From JAJFUE01 sp041687335 (GTDB lineage Bacteria; Sumerlaeota; Sumerlaeia; MVZB01): a stretch of DNA of 64,000 nucleotides. The stretch lies in assembly GCA_041687335.1 (NCBI GenBank), contig JAWLCE010000023.1, positions 1 to 64,000 on the forward strand, given 5' to 3'. The notes under the pieces are model-generated. The model did no database searches. It had not been told where the DNA came from and worked only from the letters and a program-made list of their open reading frames with translations. Position 1 is the first letter of the stretch, and every line of letters starts with the position of its first letter. The position numbers and the translations under genes are program-made. Below are positions 23,860-33,645 of the stretch, in pieces.

Positions 23860-26367
23860 TCAGAAATAGGTGCTGCCGCCACCCGACCCAGCGGGGACCT
23901 CGGGGGCATCGCCATAGGCGCCCGGATCATGGTTCTGGTAGGACGGGCCTTCGCTCGAGGCGCGGGCGATTCCGCTGCGCTGCCCGCCAAGGTAACTCCA
24001 CTGCCCGGTAACCGGCCGCACCAGTGGCGTGCGCACGCGCCCATCACACGGCTTCGTCGGTTCCTGTCCCGCCTTGAACGGCACATTGTAATAGACCGGG
24101 CTGCCGCAACTGCCCGCGCGATTCCCATGACGCGCGCAGATATTGGCCACGCGAATCCCCGGCGGGGTCTCAAAGGACATGCTCCAGTTCGGCCGCGTCT
24201 TGAGGATGCCATCGAAGGCTTCCGCCCAGATCGGTCCGGCCAGGCGCCCGCCGGTCATCTCCGGCCCCATGGGGCGCGGATTGTCGAAGCCGACCTGCAC
24301 CACGATCACCAGGTCGGGCGTGAAACCGGCGAACCAGCCGTCCACGCACAAGTTGGTCGTGCCCGTCTTGCCGACCACCGGCGGATAGGGCGGACTCTTG
24401 AAGCGCGAGCCGATTTCGCGCTGACCCGTCCCCCCCAGCACGACCTGGCGCAGGATGTATTGGGTCTGGTAGGCGGCGATCGGATCGAGGATCGCCTGTT
24501 CCTCACGCTTGGGGCGCAGCACCTGATTGCCCTGGGCGTCGGCGATGGCCCGGACCAACTGCGGCCGGATCGCCACCCCCAGGTTGGCGATCGCCTGATA
24601 GGCGGCCGCCAGTTCCAGCGGCGAAACATCGATCGTGCCCAGCGGCTGCGAGAGTTCGCGGCGCAGCTCCCACTGCGGTTGGCGCTCGGTGAAATCGAAC
24701 CGGCGCACCACGTCCAGCATCTGGTTCATCCCGAGCGACTCATAAAGCCGCAGCGTGACGACGTTGCGGGAGTGCTCCATCGCCTCGATCAGCGTCTGCG
24801 GGCCGAAGAACCGCTTCTCATAGTTGATCGGCCGGTAATAGCCGCCCGGAACGCCATACTCCACCGCCTCGTCGACAATGACCTGATCGGGTCCGAAACC
24901 GCGCTCGAAGGCGGCGGCGAAGAACAGCGGCTTGATGCAGGAGCCCACCTGGCGCCCCCCCATCGTGGCGCGATTGAAATGGCCGTGCCAGCGCTCATTA
25001 TAGAAATTCGCCCCGCCCACCAACGCCAGCACTTCAGCCGTGTGCGCATTGAGCACCACAATGCTGCCCTGAATCGGAATGGTATCACCCAGCCGGCCGC
25101 GGAATTCACCGGCGCCCGCATCGGTGACCTCCTCCACAAAGACATCGAGCAACGCCCCCTGCTTGAGGACCACTGAGGGGTCGTAGTAGGGCAGTTCGGC
25201 GGGCAGCTTGAAGCTGGTGTTCCACTGGTTGAGCCGCACCGAGACCGTGTCGCTGGTCAGCTTTTCGATGCGCATCAGGCGAATCTCGCCGGCGCGCAAC
25301 TGGCCGTTCCACTTCTCCCGTTCCTGGGTTTGGCGGCGGGGCTTGGCTGCCTGCCACTGCTTCTCGGCCCGCACCAACCCCTCGCGCATCGCCTTGTCGC
25401 AGGCCTCCTGAATCGCCGGGTCGATCGTCGTGGTGATGCGCAGGCCGCCATTGATCAGCAGATCGCTACTCAGGCCGTGGTGGCCCAGCAGATCGGTCCG
25501 CACCTGGGCGACGAAGTAGGGGTACCGGCTCAGGCTGGATTGACCGGGGTTGGTGACCAGCGGCTCGGCGAGCGCCTGCTCGAGCCGTTCATCACTGATC
25601 ATCCCCAGCATGTGCATGCGGCGCAGGATGATGTCCCGCCGGGCCTGCGAGCGCTTGGGGTTGAACCGTGGGTTATAGACGGTGGTGGCCTTGGGAATGC
25701 CGGCAATCGTCGCACACTCGGCCAGCGTCAACTGGTCGAGCGACTTCAAAAAATAGGCATTGGCCGCCGCGCTGACACCGAAATCGGTCGGCCCCAGCGC
25801 GATGTGGTTGAGGTAAAACTCGAGGATCTGAGCCTTGCTGTAGCGGCGTTCGATCTGGAAGGCCAGGATGGCCTCCTTGATTTTGCGCTCGAGCGTCTTC
25901 TCAGTGCCGACATCGGGCAGGATGTTGCGAGTCAGCTGCATCGTGAGGGTACTGGCACCCTCGACAATGGCACCGGCTCGCAAGTTGGTCCGCATCGCGC
26001 GCACGACGCCAATGATATCGACCCCGAAGTGTTCGAGGAAGCGGCTATCCTCGATGGCGATGAAGGCGTTGCGCAGATCGAGAGGGATTTCGTCGAGCGG
26101 GACGACCTGCCGGCGCAGGTCCTTGTTGCGGAATTCGCCGATCGCCATGCTGCCGGTGCGGTCGTAGAGCTGCGAAACCTGGGGGGGATCGTAATACTCC
26201 AGCTCCTCGATGGCGGGCAGTTCGCCCAGGATGCCGAGGAAGGCTCCCACGCCAACAGCCGCGCAGATGGTAACCACCGAAACAATGCCAAGGAAGGCAA
26301 TCCACCAGACGCGTGTGCGCCGGCGGCGCGGCCGGCCAACGGGAGCGGCGGGGGGCATTTCGCTCAT
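23860..26367 (-). CDS. Class A penicillin-binding protein (PBP1A-like)
   Basis: A bifunctional peptidoglycan synthase of 835 residues. There is one N-terminal membrane anchor after a basic stretch (GRPRRRRTRVWWIAFLG). The glycosyltransferase 51 domain has AIEDSRFLEHFGVD, EGASTLTMQLTRN and IERRYSKAQILEFYLN. The transpeptidase domain has the serine motif SCIK, HSRNVVT as the SxN motif and VGKTGTT as the KTG motif. An OB-like insert lies between the two domains. The start overlaps the stop of the upstream gene by four bases (ATGA), so it is translationally coupled to a small membrane protein. Confidence 0.95.
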   Translation of the reverse strand: MSEMPPAAPVGRPRRRRTRVWWIAFLGIVSVVTICAAVGVGAFLGILGELPAIEELEYYDPPQVSQLYDRTGSMAIGEFRNKDLRRQVVPLDEIPLDLRNAFIAIEDSRFLEHFGVDIIGVVRAMRTNLRAGAIVEGASTLTMQLTRNILPDVGTEKTLERKIKEAILAFQIERRYSKAQILEFYLNHIALGPTDFGVSAAANAYFLKSLDQLTLAECATIAGIPKATTVYNPRFNPKRSQARRDIILRRMHMLGMISDERLEQALAEPLVTNPGQSSLSRYPYFVAQVRTDLLGHHGLSSDLLINGGLRITTTIDPAIQEACDKAMREGLVRAEKQWQAAKPRRQTQEREKWNGQLRAGEIRLMRIEKLTSDTVSVRLNQWNTSFKLPAELPYYDPSVVLKQGALLDVFVEEVTDAGAGEFRGRLGDTIPIQGSIVVLNAHTAEVLALVGGANFYNERWHGHFNRATMGGRQVGSCIKPLFFAAAFERGFGPDQVIVDEAVEYGVPGGYYRPINYEKRFFGPQTLIEAMEHSRNVVTLRLYESLGMNQMLDVVRRFDFTERQPQWELRRELSQPLGTIDVSPLELAAAYQAIANLGVAIRPQLVRAIADAQGNQVLRPKREEQAILDPIAAYQTQYILRQVVLGGTGQREIGSRFKSPPYPPVVGKTGTTNLCVDGWFAGFTPDLVIVVQVGFDNPRPMGPEMTGGRLAGPIWAEAFDGILKTRPNWSMSFETPPGIRVANICARHGNRAGSCGSPVYYNVPFKAGQEPTKPCDGRVRTPLVRPVTGQWSYLGGQRSGIARASSEGPSYQNHDPGAYGDAPEVPAGSGGGSTYF

Positions 26368-27128
26368 CGGTCAGTTCCCTCGGCGGCCGCCTCATCGAGC
26401 GTGCCGGCGGCACTGGCCCACTCCTCCGGCTCGAGCGCAATCAGGAACAGGTCGATCAGCTTGGCGGAGTCTCGGCTTTGCATCAGGCTCTCAAGCACTT
26501 CCGGCGGCGGCGGCGGCCAACCGCCAAACTCGCGCTCGATGGTCTGTTCAACAAAATCGGCATCGGGAATGGCTGCCGGGTCCAGCACCGCCGCCCGCTC
26601 GACAAAGCGCCGACTATAGACCACCAGCCGCTCGATCAACCGGCGATAATCCCCGCCCCCGTCTGGTCCTGCCTGCAGCGCCGAACGCAGTGCCACCCCC
26701 GTCAACCAGCGATATTCGGCGGGGTTCATCCGCTCCTCAGCCAGCGCATCCAGGTGCATATCGACCGGCTGCCGCAGGTAGGGTTCCAAGGACAAAAGGA
26801 GTGAAACCTGGTCAAACAACCCCGGATCTTCGGTCTCCAGGACCCGCTGCGCCTGGCGGTCCAGCTCGGGCGGAATCGCCGCCACCAGGCGATCACGCAC
26901 CCGTAAATAGGAGTCCCAGCTCGCGCCGCCGTTGGCGTCAACCTGGCCGGTCCGTGAAGCGGGTCGTTCCCATTGAATTTCGGTGTTGAGCTGCTGGTAT
27001 CGCGCCTGGGTCTGTCGCCCGAAAGCCACCATCTGCTCGAACGAGCGCGCCGAGCGCACAAAATAAAAACCGGCCAGCGCAACCGCCACAATCAAGACCA
27101 CCAGCAACACCAGGACAAACTTTTTCAC
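26364..27128 (-). CDS. Membrane-anchored protein coupled to PBP1A
   Basis: A 254-residue protein with one N-terminal membrane segment (KKFVLVLLVVLIVAVALAGF) and a soluble, mainly helical, periplasmic-predicted part without recognised domain. The GTG start at 27128 fits the lysine-rich signal anchor; a longer open frame upstream has no membrane-protein character before it. Because it overlaps the PBP1A gene by four bases, a role as partner or regulator of that synthase is plausible but only inferred. Confidence 0.7.
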   Translation of the reverse strand: MKKFVLVLLVVLIVAVALAGFYFVRSARSFEQMVAFGRQTQARYQQLNTEIQWERPASRTGQVDANGGASWDSYLRVRDRLVAAIPPELDRQAQRVLETEDPGLFDQVSLLLSLEPYLRQPVDMHLDALAEERMNPAEYRWLTGVALRSALQAGPDGGGDYRRLIERLVVYSRRFVERAAVLDPAAIPDADFVEQTIEREFGGWPPPPPEVLESLMQSRDSAKLIDLFLIALEPEEWASAAGTLDEAAAEGTDR

Positions 27129-27256
27129 GCTCGCCGCCCCCGGTCCTCTCCTGACGCCCCCGCGCCGAATCCATGACCCGCGCAGGGAATATGCTAGCAC
27201 AGCCCCGCCGCGGGCCGCGACGGCAAAGCAAGCCCGGCGCACAGCGCCTCAGTCGG

Positions 27257-28423
27257 TCAAACGCCCCGACGCCCCCACCCACGCAACTGGCCAAGGACCA
27301 GCAGGGTCAGCGCGGCCATCACCAGCAATCCGATGTAACGATAAAACATTTCGCCGCCGACGGCCCCGTAGATAACGCCGCCGGCCAGCGCGCCGATCGT
27401 TGCGCCCACCCCGCCGAAAAAGGCCGCGAACAGTCCCTGCGAGGTCGATCCCAGCCCCGGCGGGGCCAGCTCGTGGGCCCGCGCCACTCCACCGATCAGT
27501 AAAAACCCGAAGGTGGGCCCGTGCATGAGCTGGATCAGCAGGATCACCCAGCCGGTCTGCGTCCACGAGTAGGCCAGCAGCCGCGCGCAGAGCAGCACCA
27601 GTGCGATCGATAACAAGCGCCGCGCGCCAATCCTCCGCAGCAGCCAGCCCGACCCCAGCATGACCGGCAGCTCGCTCAGGATCGAGAATAGCTGGGTCAG
27701 CCCCATGAAATCGCGACCGAAACCCAGCTGGCCCAGATACAGGAAGAGATACATGTGGACGTTGAAAATCCCCATCCCGCCGATAACGGCGACCACCAGA
27801 AACAGCAGCCATTGCGGCTCGCTTGCGATGCTGCGCAGCCCCGACGGCAGGTGGATCGGCACCCGCGCCCCGCGCGACGGCAACCCGATCGTCGAGCCGA
27901 CAGTGAACAGGTGAAAGCAGAAGTAGGCGTAAAAGGCCCAGGCCAGGCCGTGATGCTGGGTCAGCAGCCCCACCAGCAGCGAGGCGCCCCCCCATCCCAA
28001 GGTCCCAAAGACGCGCTGGCGCCCATAGTGGACCCGATCGCGCCCGAGTTGCTCCACCACCAGGCTGTCGATCAGCGGGATGATCGGCATGTTGAAGAAG
28101 GCAAAAACCAGCGCCAACGGCACCAGCCCCGAGAAGCTCACCGTGCGCATGATCAGCGCGGCCATCGCCGCCGAACCGATCACCGCCAGCAACAGCAGCA
28201 GCCGGTTCTGGCGCAACAAGTCCGCGGCGGCGCCCCACAACGGCCCAGCCACCAGCAACGCCATCGGCGTGAGCGAGGCCAGCAATCCGATCTGATAGCC
28301 ATTCAGCCCCACCTGCTCATAATAGAGCATCAGGTAGGGCATGAGGGCCGCCAGCGCCGCGAAGTAGAAAAAGTAAAAAGCCTTGGCATGGCGCATCGGC
28401 TGCGCCGGACGAGGCTCGCTCAA
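27257..28423 (-). CDS. MFS transporter (MFS_1-like)
   Basis: A 388-residue, twelve-helix protein. The N-terminus (FYFFYFAALAALMPYLMLYY) and the loop GPLWGAAADLLRQNR match the major-facilitator sub-group that includes nucleoside/sugar permeases of the MFS_1-like type. The substrate cannot be told. The start is a TTG that overlaps the previous stop (TTGA); an ATG at residue 10 is the alternative. Confidence 0.85.
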   Translation of the reverse strand: MSEPRPAQPMRHAKAFYFFYFAALAALMPYLMLYYEQVGLNGYQIGLLASLTPMALLVAGPLWGAAADLLRQNRLLLLLAVIGSAAMAALIMRTVSFSGLVPLALVFAFFNMPIIPLIDSLVVEQLGRDRVHYGRQRVFGTLGWGGASLLVGLLTQHHGLAWAFYAYFCFHLFTVGSTIGLPSRGARVPIHLPSGLRSIASEPQWLLFLVVAVIGGMGIFNVHMYLFLYLGQLGFGRDFMGLTQLFSILSELPVMLGSGWLLRRIGARRLLSIALVLLCARLLAYSWTQTGWVILLIQLMHGPTFGFLLIGGVARAHELAPPGLGSTSQGLFAAFFGGVGATIGALAGGVIYGAVGGEMFYRYIGLLVMAALTLLVLGQLRGWGRRGV

Positions 28424-29754
28424 TTGATCGGCTCGATTTCAAAACGCCGCTGATCGACACGCCGCACGATCAACTGCGGCTCGGTGGACTGGCGCAGGAA
28501 GCTTTCCATGTCAATGTGGAAGCCCTCGGGCAGCACCACGTTGAGCACGGCCACGTCGGCATAACGCACCCGCTGGATCACCCGCACCTGTGGATGGATC
28601 AGGCTCAGCAGGTTGCTGACCCGCGCCAGCACCACATCATCGGTGACGCCGTTGACCAGCAGCCGGTAATCCATCTCCGAAAGCATCATCACCGGCCAGA
28701 TGTCGCGCAGCAGCGTGGCCAACCGGCCGGCCGTGCGCGCCACCAGGGTGTCGAGCAGGTTGGCAATCGCCGCCGGTTCGGTATCCCCGGTGGCGGAATA
28801 GGTCTCCCGGACCTCGGCCAGCAGTTCGCCATTGTCCACCCGATACATCCGCAGCGCCAGGCTGCCTTCCCAGAAATGGAAATTATCATAGAGGATCTGG
28901 CCGGCGCGGATCGGGTTGGCTTCCATTGAGCCGGTGATCACCACATCGATCTGGTTGCGCTGGGCTTCCAGCCGCGCGGTGCGCAACCGGCCCGCGTCAT
29001 TCGTCAAGTCCAGGTTGAGTGCCGGTTCACGCATGGTCCCCAGCGGCGCCTGAAACAGCTCGCCTTCCATCGTGGCGGCAATCCGGTTGCGCGTGATGGG
29101 CTCCGGGGCCGGCCGCCCTCCCAGGGTCTCGCTCAGGTGAATGGTCACGCGCGGCCGGATGTTGGGCTCGGCGATGAACCGCATCGCCTCGAGGTCCTGG
29201 AACAGCGAATTCAAGTTGATCGTCACACCGACCGGCATCGTCAGGTTGCCGTTGGCAAGCAGGCGCGGCCGCCCGGTGACGTCCGTGCGCGCCACGGCCC
29301 TGCTGCCGGCACGCCGCAGATAAGGCTCAAGCAGGTCAAGACCCAACAGAATATTGTCGCCAAAATACACACGCGCGGCAGCCGACATCAACGCCCGCGC
29401 ACGAGCCTCGGCCAGCACCGAAGCCTCATCGGCCCCCTCCAGCGTATAATGAAAGCTCGCGATATCATTCGCTTCGACCCGCACCCGCGCGCGGCGTTGA
29501 TCACGACGCGCCCGCAACTGGTCGGTTGCCTGCTCGAGCAGGGTGGTCTCGCCCTGGCCACGGCCGGCATCGAAAATCTGCATCGGGCCGCGCGGCTGCA
29601 TGTATTCCGGAACCGGCGCCTGATCCTGGTTCACCTGCGACGGAGTGCCCAGTTGCGCCAGCGCCACGGCCGGGCTCCAGGCAATGATGCCACCCGCCAG
29701 TATGATCCCCAGGATAAGCCCGGCGCTCTTCCCTGCCCGCATTTTCGCCCTCAT
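28420..29754 (-). CDS. Secreted protein of unknown function
   Basis: A 444-residue protein with a signal peptide (GLILGIILAGGIIAW to AVALAQ, about 10-35). The mature part alternates strands and helices, includes an LLEQATDQLRARRDQRRARV helix and an ADEASVLAEARARALMSAAA stretch, and has no cysteines. It vaguely recalls flagellar-assembly-type LPP20/FlgT proteins but without clear motif. A GGAGG site 7 bases before the ATG fixes the start. It is the first gene of the coupled pair with the MFS transporter. Confidence 0.7.
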   Translation of the reverse strand: MRAKMRAGKSAGLILGIILAGGIIAWSPAVALAQLGTPSQVNQDQAPVPEYMQPRGPMQIFDAGRGQGETTLLEQATDQLRARRDQRRARVRVEANDIASFHYTLEGADEASVLAEARARALMSAAARVYFGDNILLGLDLLEPYLRRAGSRAVARTDVTGRPRLLANGNLTMPVGVTINLNSLFQDLEAMRFIAEPNIRPRVTIHLSETLGGRPAPEPITRNRIAATMEGELFQAPLGTMREPALNLDLTNDAGRLRTARLEAQRNQIDVVITGSMEANPIRAGQILYDNFHFWEGSLALRMYRVDNGELLAEVRETYSATGDTEPAAIANLLDTLVARTAGRLATLLRDIWPVMMLSEMDYRLLVNGVTDDVVLARVSNLLSLIHPQVRVIQRVRYADVAVLNVVLPEGFHIDMESFLRQSTEPQLIVRRVDQRRFEIEPIN

Positions 29755-29891
29755 GCTTTGCCTCCAGCAGCGGAACCCGGCGTCTGGGCACAAGGCACCC
29801 CCGGCGTCGGTGACATCCAAACCATCAATGCCTCAGCCGCGTCAGACTGTCAATTCATTTCCCATAAACATTCCTGATCCTATCCTTCATG

Positions 29892-30050
29892 TTTTTGTCG
29901 CCAAGACGCAGAGGAAATGGCCAAAGGTCGCAAAGGGAGGAATTGCATTCATGTTTTTCCATGACCATGCATGATGCCACCCGCCCCACATCGACTTCAC
30001 CACGACTTTGCGTTCTCAAAGCGGTGCTCTGCGGCCTTTGCGACGAAAAT
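29892..30050. repeat. Inverted pair of family A' repeats
   Basis: The forward unit (29892-29935) begins TTTTTGTCGCCAAGACGCAG and continues AGGAAATGGCCAAAGGTCG. An inverted, diverged copy lies at 30004-30050 (ACTTTGCGTTCTC, then GGCCTTTGCGACGAAAAT). A minus-strand copy at 57625-57668 and a decayed one at 31685-31730 share the same plan. The pair lies between the secreted-protein gene and mgtE. Confidence 0.7.
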
Positions 30051-30088
30051 GAGAATCAAGGCCTGATCCGACCCAAATCCCGATCCGC

Positions 30089-31480
30089 TCAAAGCAGCGT
30101 CCCGCGCAGCAGCAGGCTGGCCATGCCGAAGTAGATCAGCAGCCCCGTCACGTCCACCAGTGTCGCCACCAGCGGGGTGGAGGCCACCGCCGGGTCCACC
30201 CCCAGCCGCTTCATCAGCAAAGGCATGAGCGACCCGACCAGCGTCCCCCACATGACCACACCCATCAACGACAGCCAGATGGTGACCCCCAGCTCCATCC
30301 AGTGCTCGCGCACAGCGTCCTGCGGATCGGTCCCCACCACGACGTAGACCATCGCCAGGGCGAAGCCCAGCGATCCCAGCAGTGTCCCCAGCGCCAGCGC
30401 CGTCAGAATCTCGCGGCCGACGATGCGCCACCAGTCGCCCAGGTTGATCTCGCCCAGCGACAGAGCGCGAATGACCAGCGTCGCAGCCTGCGATCCGCAG
30501 TTGCCGCCGCTGGCAATCACCAGCGGCACGAACAGCGACAGCACGATCGCCTTGTCGAGCTGCTCTTGGAAAGTGCCCATCGCATAGATCGTCAGTGAGC
30601 CGCTCAGGAACAACAGCACCAGCCACACGGCCCGCTTGCGGATCATGGTCAGCCGGCTGGTGGCAAAATACGGCAGGTCCAGCGCCTCGAGGCCGCCCAG
30701 CTTGTGGATATCCTCGGTCGCCTCCTCCTCGGCCACGTCCAGCACGTCATCGACGGTGACAATGCCGACCAGCGCGCCCTCCGAGTCGATGACCGGCAGC
30801 GCGACCCGGTCATACTTTTTGAAGGCATCGACGGCGGTTTCCTGGTCATCGGTGGCGCGCAGGGCCACATAATTATGATCCATCAGCTCCTCGACGCGCC
30901 GGTCGACGGGGGCCAATAGAATCTCCCGCAGGCGGATGTCGTCCAGCAGCCGATTGCGCGTGTCGACGACGTAGAGCACATTGATGGTTTCCCGGTCGTG
31001 ACCCTGCTCGCGGATGTAAGCCAGCACTTGGTCCATCGTCCAGTTGCTGTTGATGGCCAGAAAATCGGTCGTCATCCGCCGGCCGATGGAGTCCTCCGGA
31101 TAGCCCAGGAGCTGCTTGGCGACCTGCAGCTCCTCGGGACTGAGCAGGGTCAGCAGGCGGCGCGTGACCTCGGCCGGCAGTTCCTCGAGCAGGGCCGTGC
31201 GGTCGTCGGGCGCCATCTCGTTGAGCAGCCCCGCGACCTGCTCCTGGCCCATCGCCCGGATCAGCTCGTCCTGCTGCTCGAGCGGAATGTATTCAAAAAC
31301 GTCGGCGGCAATCGCGCGCGGCAGGATGCGGAAGAGCAGCCCCATCTCCTCGGTCGGCAGCTCCTCGATCAGCTCGGCCAGGTCGGGCGGGTCCATATCC
31401 TCGAGCACCTCGCGCAGGGTGGCGAATTCACCCCGCCGCAGCATCTCCTCGAGTTCAGGCTGGAGCAGTTTGCCGAGCAT
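30089..31480 (-). CDS. mgtE: Magnesium transporter MgtE
   Basis: A 463-residue magnesium channel. An N-terminal MgtE N domain (helical, about 1-130) is followed by two CBS domains (about 130-255) and five membrane helices. Conserved pore segments are ASGGNCGSQAATLVIRAL and PLVATLVDVTGLLIYF. A GGAGG site 7 bases before the ATG at 31480 decides the start over one 8 codons upstream. No magnesium (M-box) riboswitch could be seen upstream. Confidence 0.95.
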   Translation of the reverse strand: MLGKLLQPELEEMLRRGEFATLREVLEDMDPPDLAELIEELPTEEMGLLFRILPRAIAADVFEYIPLEQQDELIRAMGQEQVAGLLNEMAPDDRTALLEELPAEVTRRLLTLLSPEELQVAKQLLGYPEDSIGRRMTTDFLAINSNWTMDQVLAYIREQGHDRETINVLYVVDTRNRLLDDIRLREILLAPVDRRVEELMDHNYVALRATDDQETAVDAFKKYDRVALPVIDSEGALVGIVTVDDVLDVAEEEATEDIHKLGGLEALDLPYFATSRLTMIRKRAVWLVLLFLSGSLTIYAMGTFQEQLDKAIVLSLFVPLVIASGGNCGSQAATLVIRALSLGEINLGDWWRIVGREILTALALGTLLGSLGFALAMVYVVVGTDPQDAVREHWMELGVTIWLSLMGVVMWGTLVGSLMPLLMKRLGVDPAVASTPLVATLVDVTGLLIYFGMASLLLRGTLL

Positions 31481-31684
31481 GTACCAACCTCCGAGCATGG
31501 ACAAAGGCTCGCGCCAGCATGCACCAGATCGCCTTGGGTTTGGAAGTTTATTTGCACCGCACCCCTTGCTTCTTCTTCTTTCTCAACGCAAGGTCGCACT
31601 CCATGCCACGAATGCCAAAAGGTACGACAGTGTTTCGGCGCGCGGGTGACATATGCGCTCGGGCTGCATGAAAAATGGGATCAT

Positions 31685-31730
31685 CTTTCCTTGGCGTCCT
31701 TGATCCATACTTGGCCCCTTGGCGACAAAA
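31685..31730. repeat. Decayed family A' repeat
   Basis: A minus-oriented, diverged copy of the repeat at 57625: CTTTCCTTGGCGTCCTTGA, then ACTTGGCCCCTTGGCGACA. It is the only recognisable item in the 390-base gap between mgtE and the next gene; the rest of the gap shows nothing clear. Confidence 0.45.
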
Positions 31731-31870
31731 ATCGCCCCTGTCACGGCAGCCAGCTTCATGAAGCATTGAGGCCGCACCGATCCATACCAGAAAACCTTTG
31801 GCAATACGCGAGCATTCGGCAAAAATGGCGGGGGTCGTGAAAAGAAAATTCAGGATACGAGGGTGGCACG

Positions 31871-32629
31871 ATGATCTCGAAGCTGATGGGCCTCGGACTG
31901 CTGGCGGCGCTGTGGGCCGGCGCGCTCGACTCGGCGCGGGCGCAGGACCCGCTCAACCCGCCGATCATCGTCGACGATCGGCCGATGGTCGCGCCCGAAC
32001 CCGAACCGCTCCCCTCCCCGCTATTGCCCGACGGGCCCGAACCCTGGGATTCACGGCCGGAGATGTCAATGGCCCCGGCCATCCCCGCCCCCCCCGCCGA
32101 AGTGCCGCTGCTGCGCATGCCTCCGCCACGCCTGCTTTATCAACGCCCCGCCTCGATGGGCCTGCGCGAGGAATGGTCCCCGCGCCCCTACCGGCTGCGC
32201 CGACCCGGCCCCGGGCTCCCGAGCCGCCCGCCGATGGTTTATCCCGTGGTCGAGCCGCACATCACACTCGAGGACCTTCCAATCGAACCGGCCCGCTGGC
32301 CTTCGGCGAGCTACGAGCTGGTCTACCCCGAGCGGGGCCGCTGGGTCGAGGGCCATTTCGAGGAAGTGCCCTATGAGGAAATCGTCATCGGCGAATATGT
32401 TGAGGTGACCTACCCGGCCGTCTGGCGCCAGACCGAGAGCGGGCTGGAGCTTGTCGAGCCGGAACAAACCGAGCGCGTCCCTCGCACCCGGATTGTCATC
32501 TCGCGCGTCTGGGTGCCGGGCCACTATGAAAATGAGGCGGTCGAGCCGCTGCCCGCGCCCGCCACGCCCCTCGCCCAACCCACCAAGCCCGAGGAACGCC
32601 CGCGCTGGCCGCGCTGGATTGAATACTGA
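31871..32629 (+). CDS. Secreted proline-rich protein
   Basis: A 252-residue protein with a signal peptide (about 1-24, cleavage after ARA in DSARAQ). The middle (about 25-135) is very proline-rich. The last 110 residues have repeated aromatic-charged strands, including GRWVEGHFEEVPYEEIVIGE and VWVPGHYENEA, which resemble the WxxGHY/F repeat of surface-associated proteins. Role unknown; likely periplasmic or surface. Confidence 0.7.
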   Translation: MISKLMGLGLLAALWAGALDSARAQDPLNPPIIVDDRPMVAPEPEPLPSPLLPDGPEPWDSRPEMSMAPAIPAPPAEVPLLRMPPPRLLYQRPASMGLREEWSPRPYRLRRPGPGLPSRPPMVYPVVEPHITLEDLPIEPARWPSASYELVYPERGRWVEGHFEEVPYEEIVIGEYVEVTYPAVWRQTESGLELVEPEQTERVPRTRIVISRVWVPGHYENEAVEPLPAPATPLAQPTKPEERPRWPRWIEY

Positions 32630-32683
32630 TCACCGCCCCTGAACCCGGCACCGCGCCAACCACGAAAGGTCAAATAGCTGTTC

Positions 32684-33538
32684 ATGACTTCGCTTCACGT
32701 CGACACCATCCGCCTTGGACATAGCCCCGATCCCGATGACGCCTTCATGTTTTATGGACTGGCCCGCGAACAGGTCGACGCCGAGGGCCTGCGCTTCGAG
32801 CACATCCTCGAGGACATCGAAACGCTCAACCAGCGCGCCTTTCGCGGCGAGCTGGAAGTGACGGCGCTGTCGGTCCATGCCTGGACCCAGCTGGCCGACC
32901 GTTATATTCTGCTCAACACCGGCGCCAGCATGGGCGTCGGCTACGGCCCCATGCTGGTCGGGCGTGAGCCGATGGTCCCCGAGGCGCTCAAGGGCCGCAC
33001 CATCGCCGTCCCGGGCGAGCACACCACCGCCTTTCTCGTCCTAAAGATGTGGCTCGGCGATTTTGCCTACGAGGTCGTGCCCTTCGACCAGATTTTCCGC
33101 GCCGTCCGCGAGGGTGGAGTCGATGCCGGCCTGATCATCCACGAGGGCCAGCTCACCTTCGAGCGCGAGGGCTTTTACTGCCTGGCCGACCTGGGCCGTT
33201 GGTGGACCGAGGGACCCGGCGGGGGCCTTCCCCTGCCGCTGGGGGTCAATGCCGTCCGTCGAGACCTCGGCCCCGAGCTATGCCGGCGCATCGACCGCGT
33301 GCTGCGCCGTTCCATCGATTACAGCCTCGCCCACCGCCGCGAGGCCGTGCGCCATGCCATGCAGTGGGGCCGCGGCCTCGACGAAGCCACCGCCGACAAG
33401 TTCATCGGCATGTATGTCAATGAGTGGACTCAGGACACCGGCGGCCGTGGCCGGCCCGCCATCGAGCGCCTGCTCGAGGAAGCCCGCCGACTTGACCTGA
33501 TCCCCCCCGGCCTGGCCGTCACATTCGTCGAAAGCTGA
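32684..33538 (+). CDS. mqnD: 1,4-dihydroxy-6-naphthoate synthase (MqnD)
   Basis: A 284-residue periplasmic-binding-like enzyme of the futalosine menaquinone route. It has the diagnostic GHSPDPDDAFMFYGLA at residue about 12, then ALSVHAWTQLADRYILLNTG and FRAVREGGVDAGLIIHEGQL. The presence of mqnD implies menaquinone made through futalosine rather than chorismate-MenFD. No other mqn genes lie in the window; the polyprenyl synthase at 5.7 kb would supply the side chain. Confidence 0.93.
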   Translation: MTSLHVDTIRLGHSPDPDDAFMFYGLAREQVDAEGLRFEHILEDIETLNQRAFRGELEVTALSVHAWTQLADRYILLNTGASMGVGYGPMLVGREPMVPEALKGRTIAVPGEHTTAFLVLKMWLGDFAYEVVPFDQIFRAVREGGVDAGLIIHEGQLTFEREGFYCLADLGRWWTEGPGGGLPLPLGVNAVRRDLGPELCRRIDRVLRRSIDYSLAHRREAVRHAMQWGRGLDEATADKFIGMYVNEWTQDTGGRGRPAIERLLEEARRLDLIPPGLAVTFVES

Positions 33539-33645
33539 TCGCAGCGGACGCTCATCCGTCAGCCCCCGTCAGCCGATGAAGATATGGAATGGCCGCGCGT
33601 GGCGCGTCGGCCGAAATATGTTCATCCGGCGAGGGCAGCGGGCTC

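Noticed and set aside
31481..31870. Possible magnesium (M-box) riboswitch before mgtE
   Set aside because: I looked for the conserved M-box helices and loops on the minus strand and found none; only a decayed repeat is visible.
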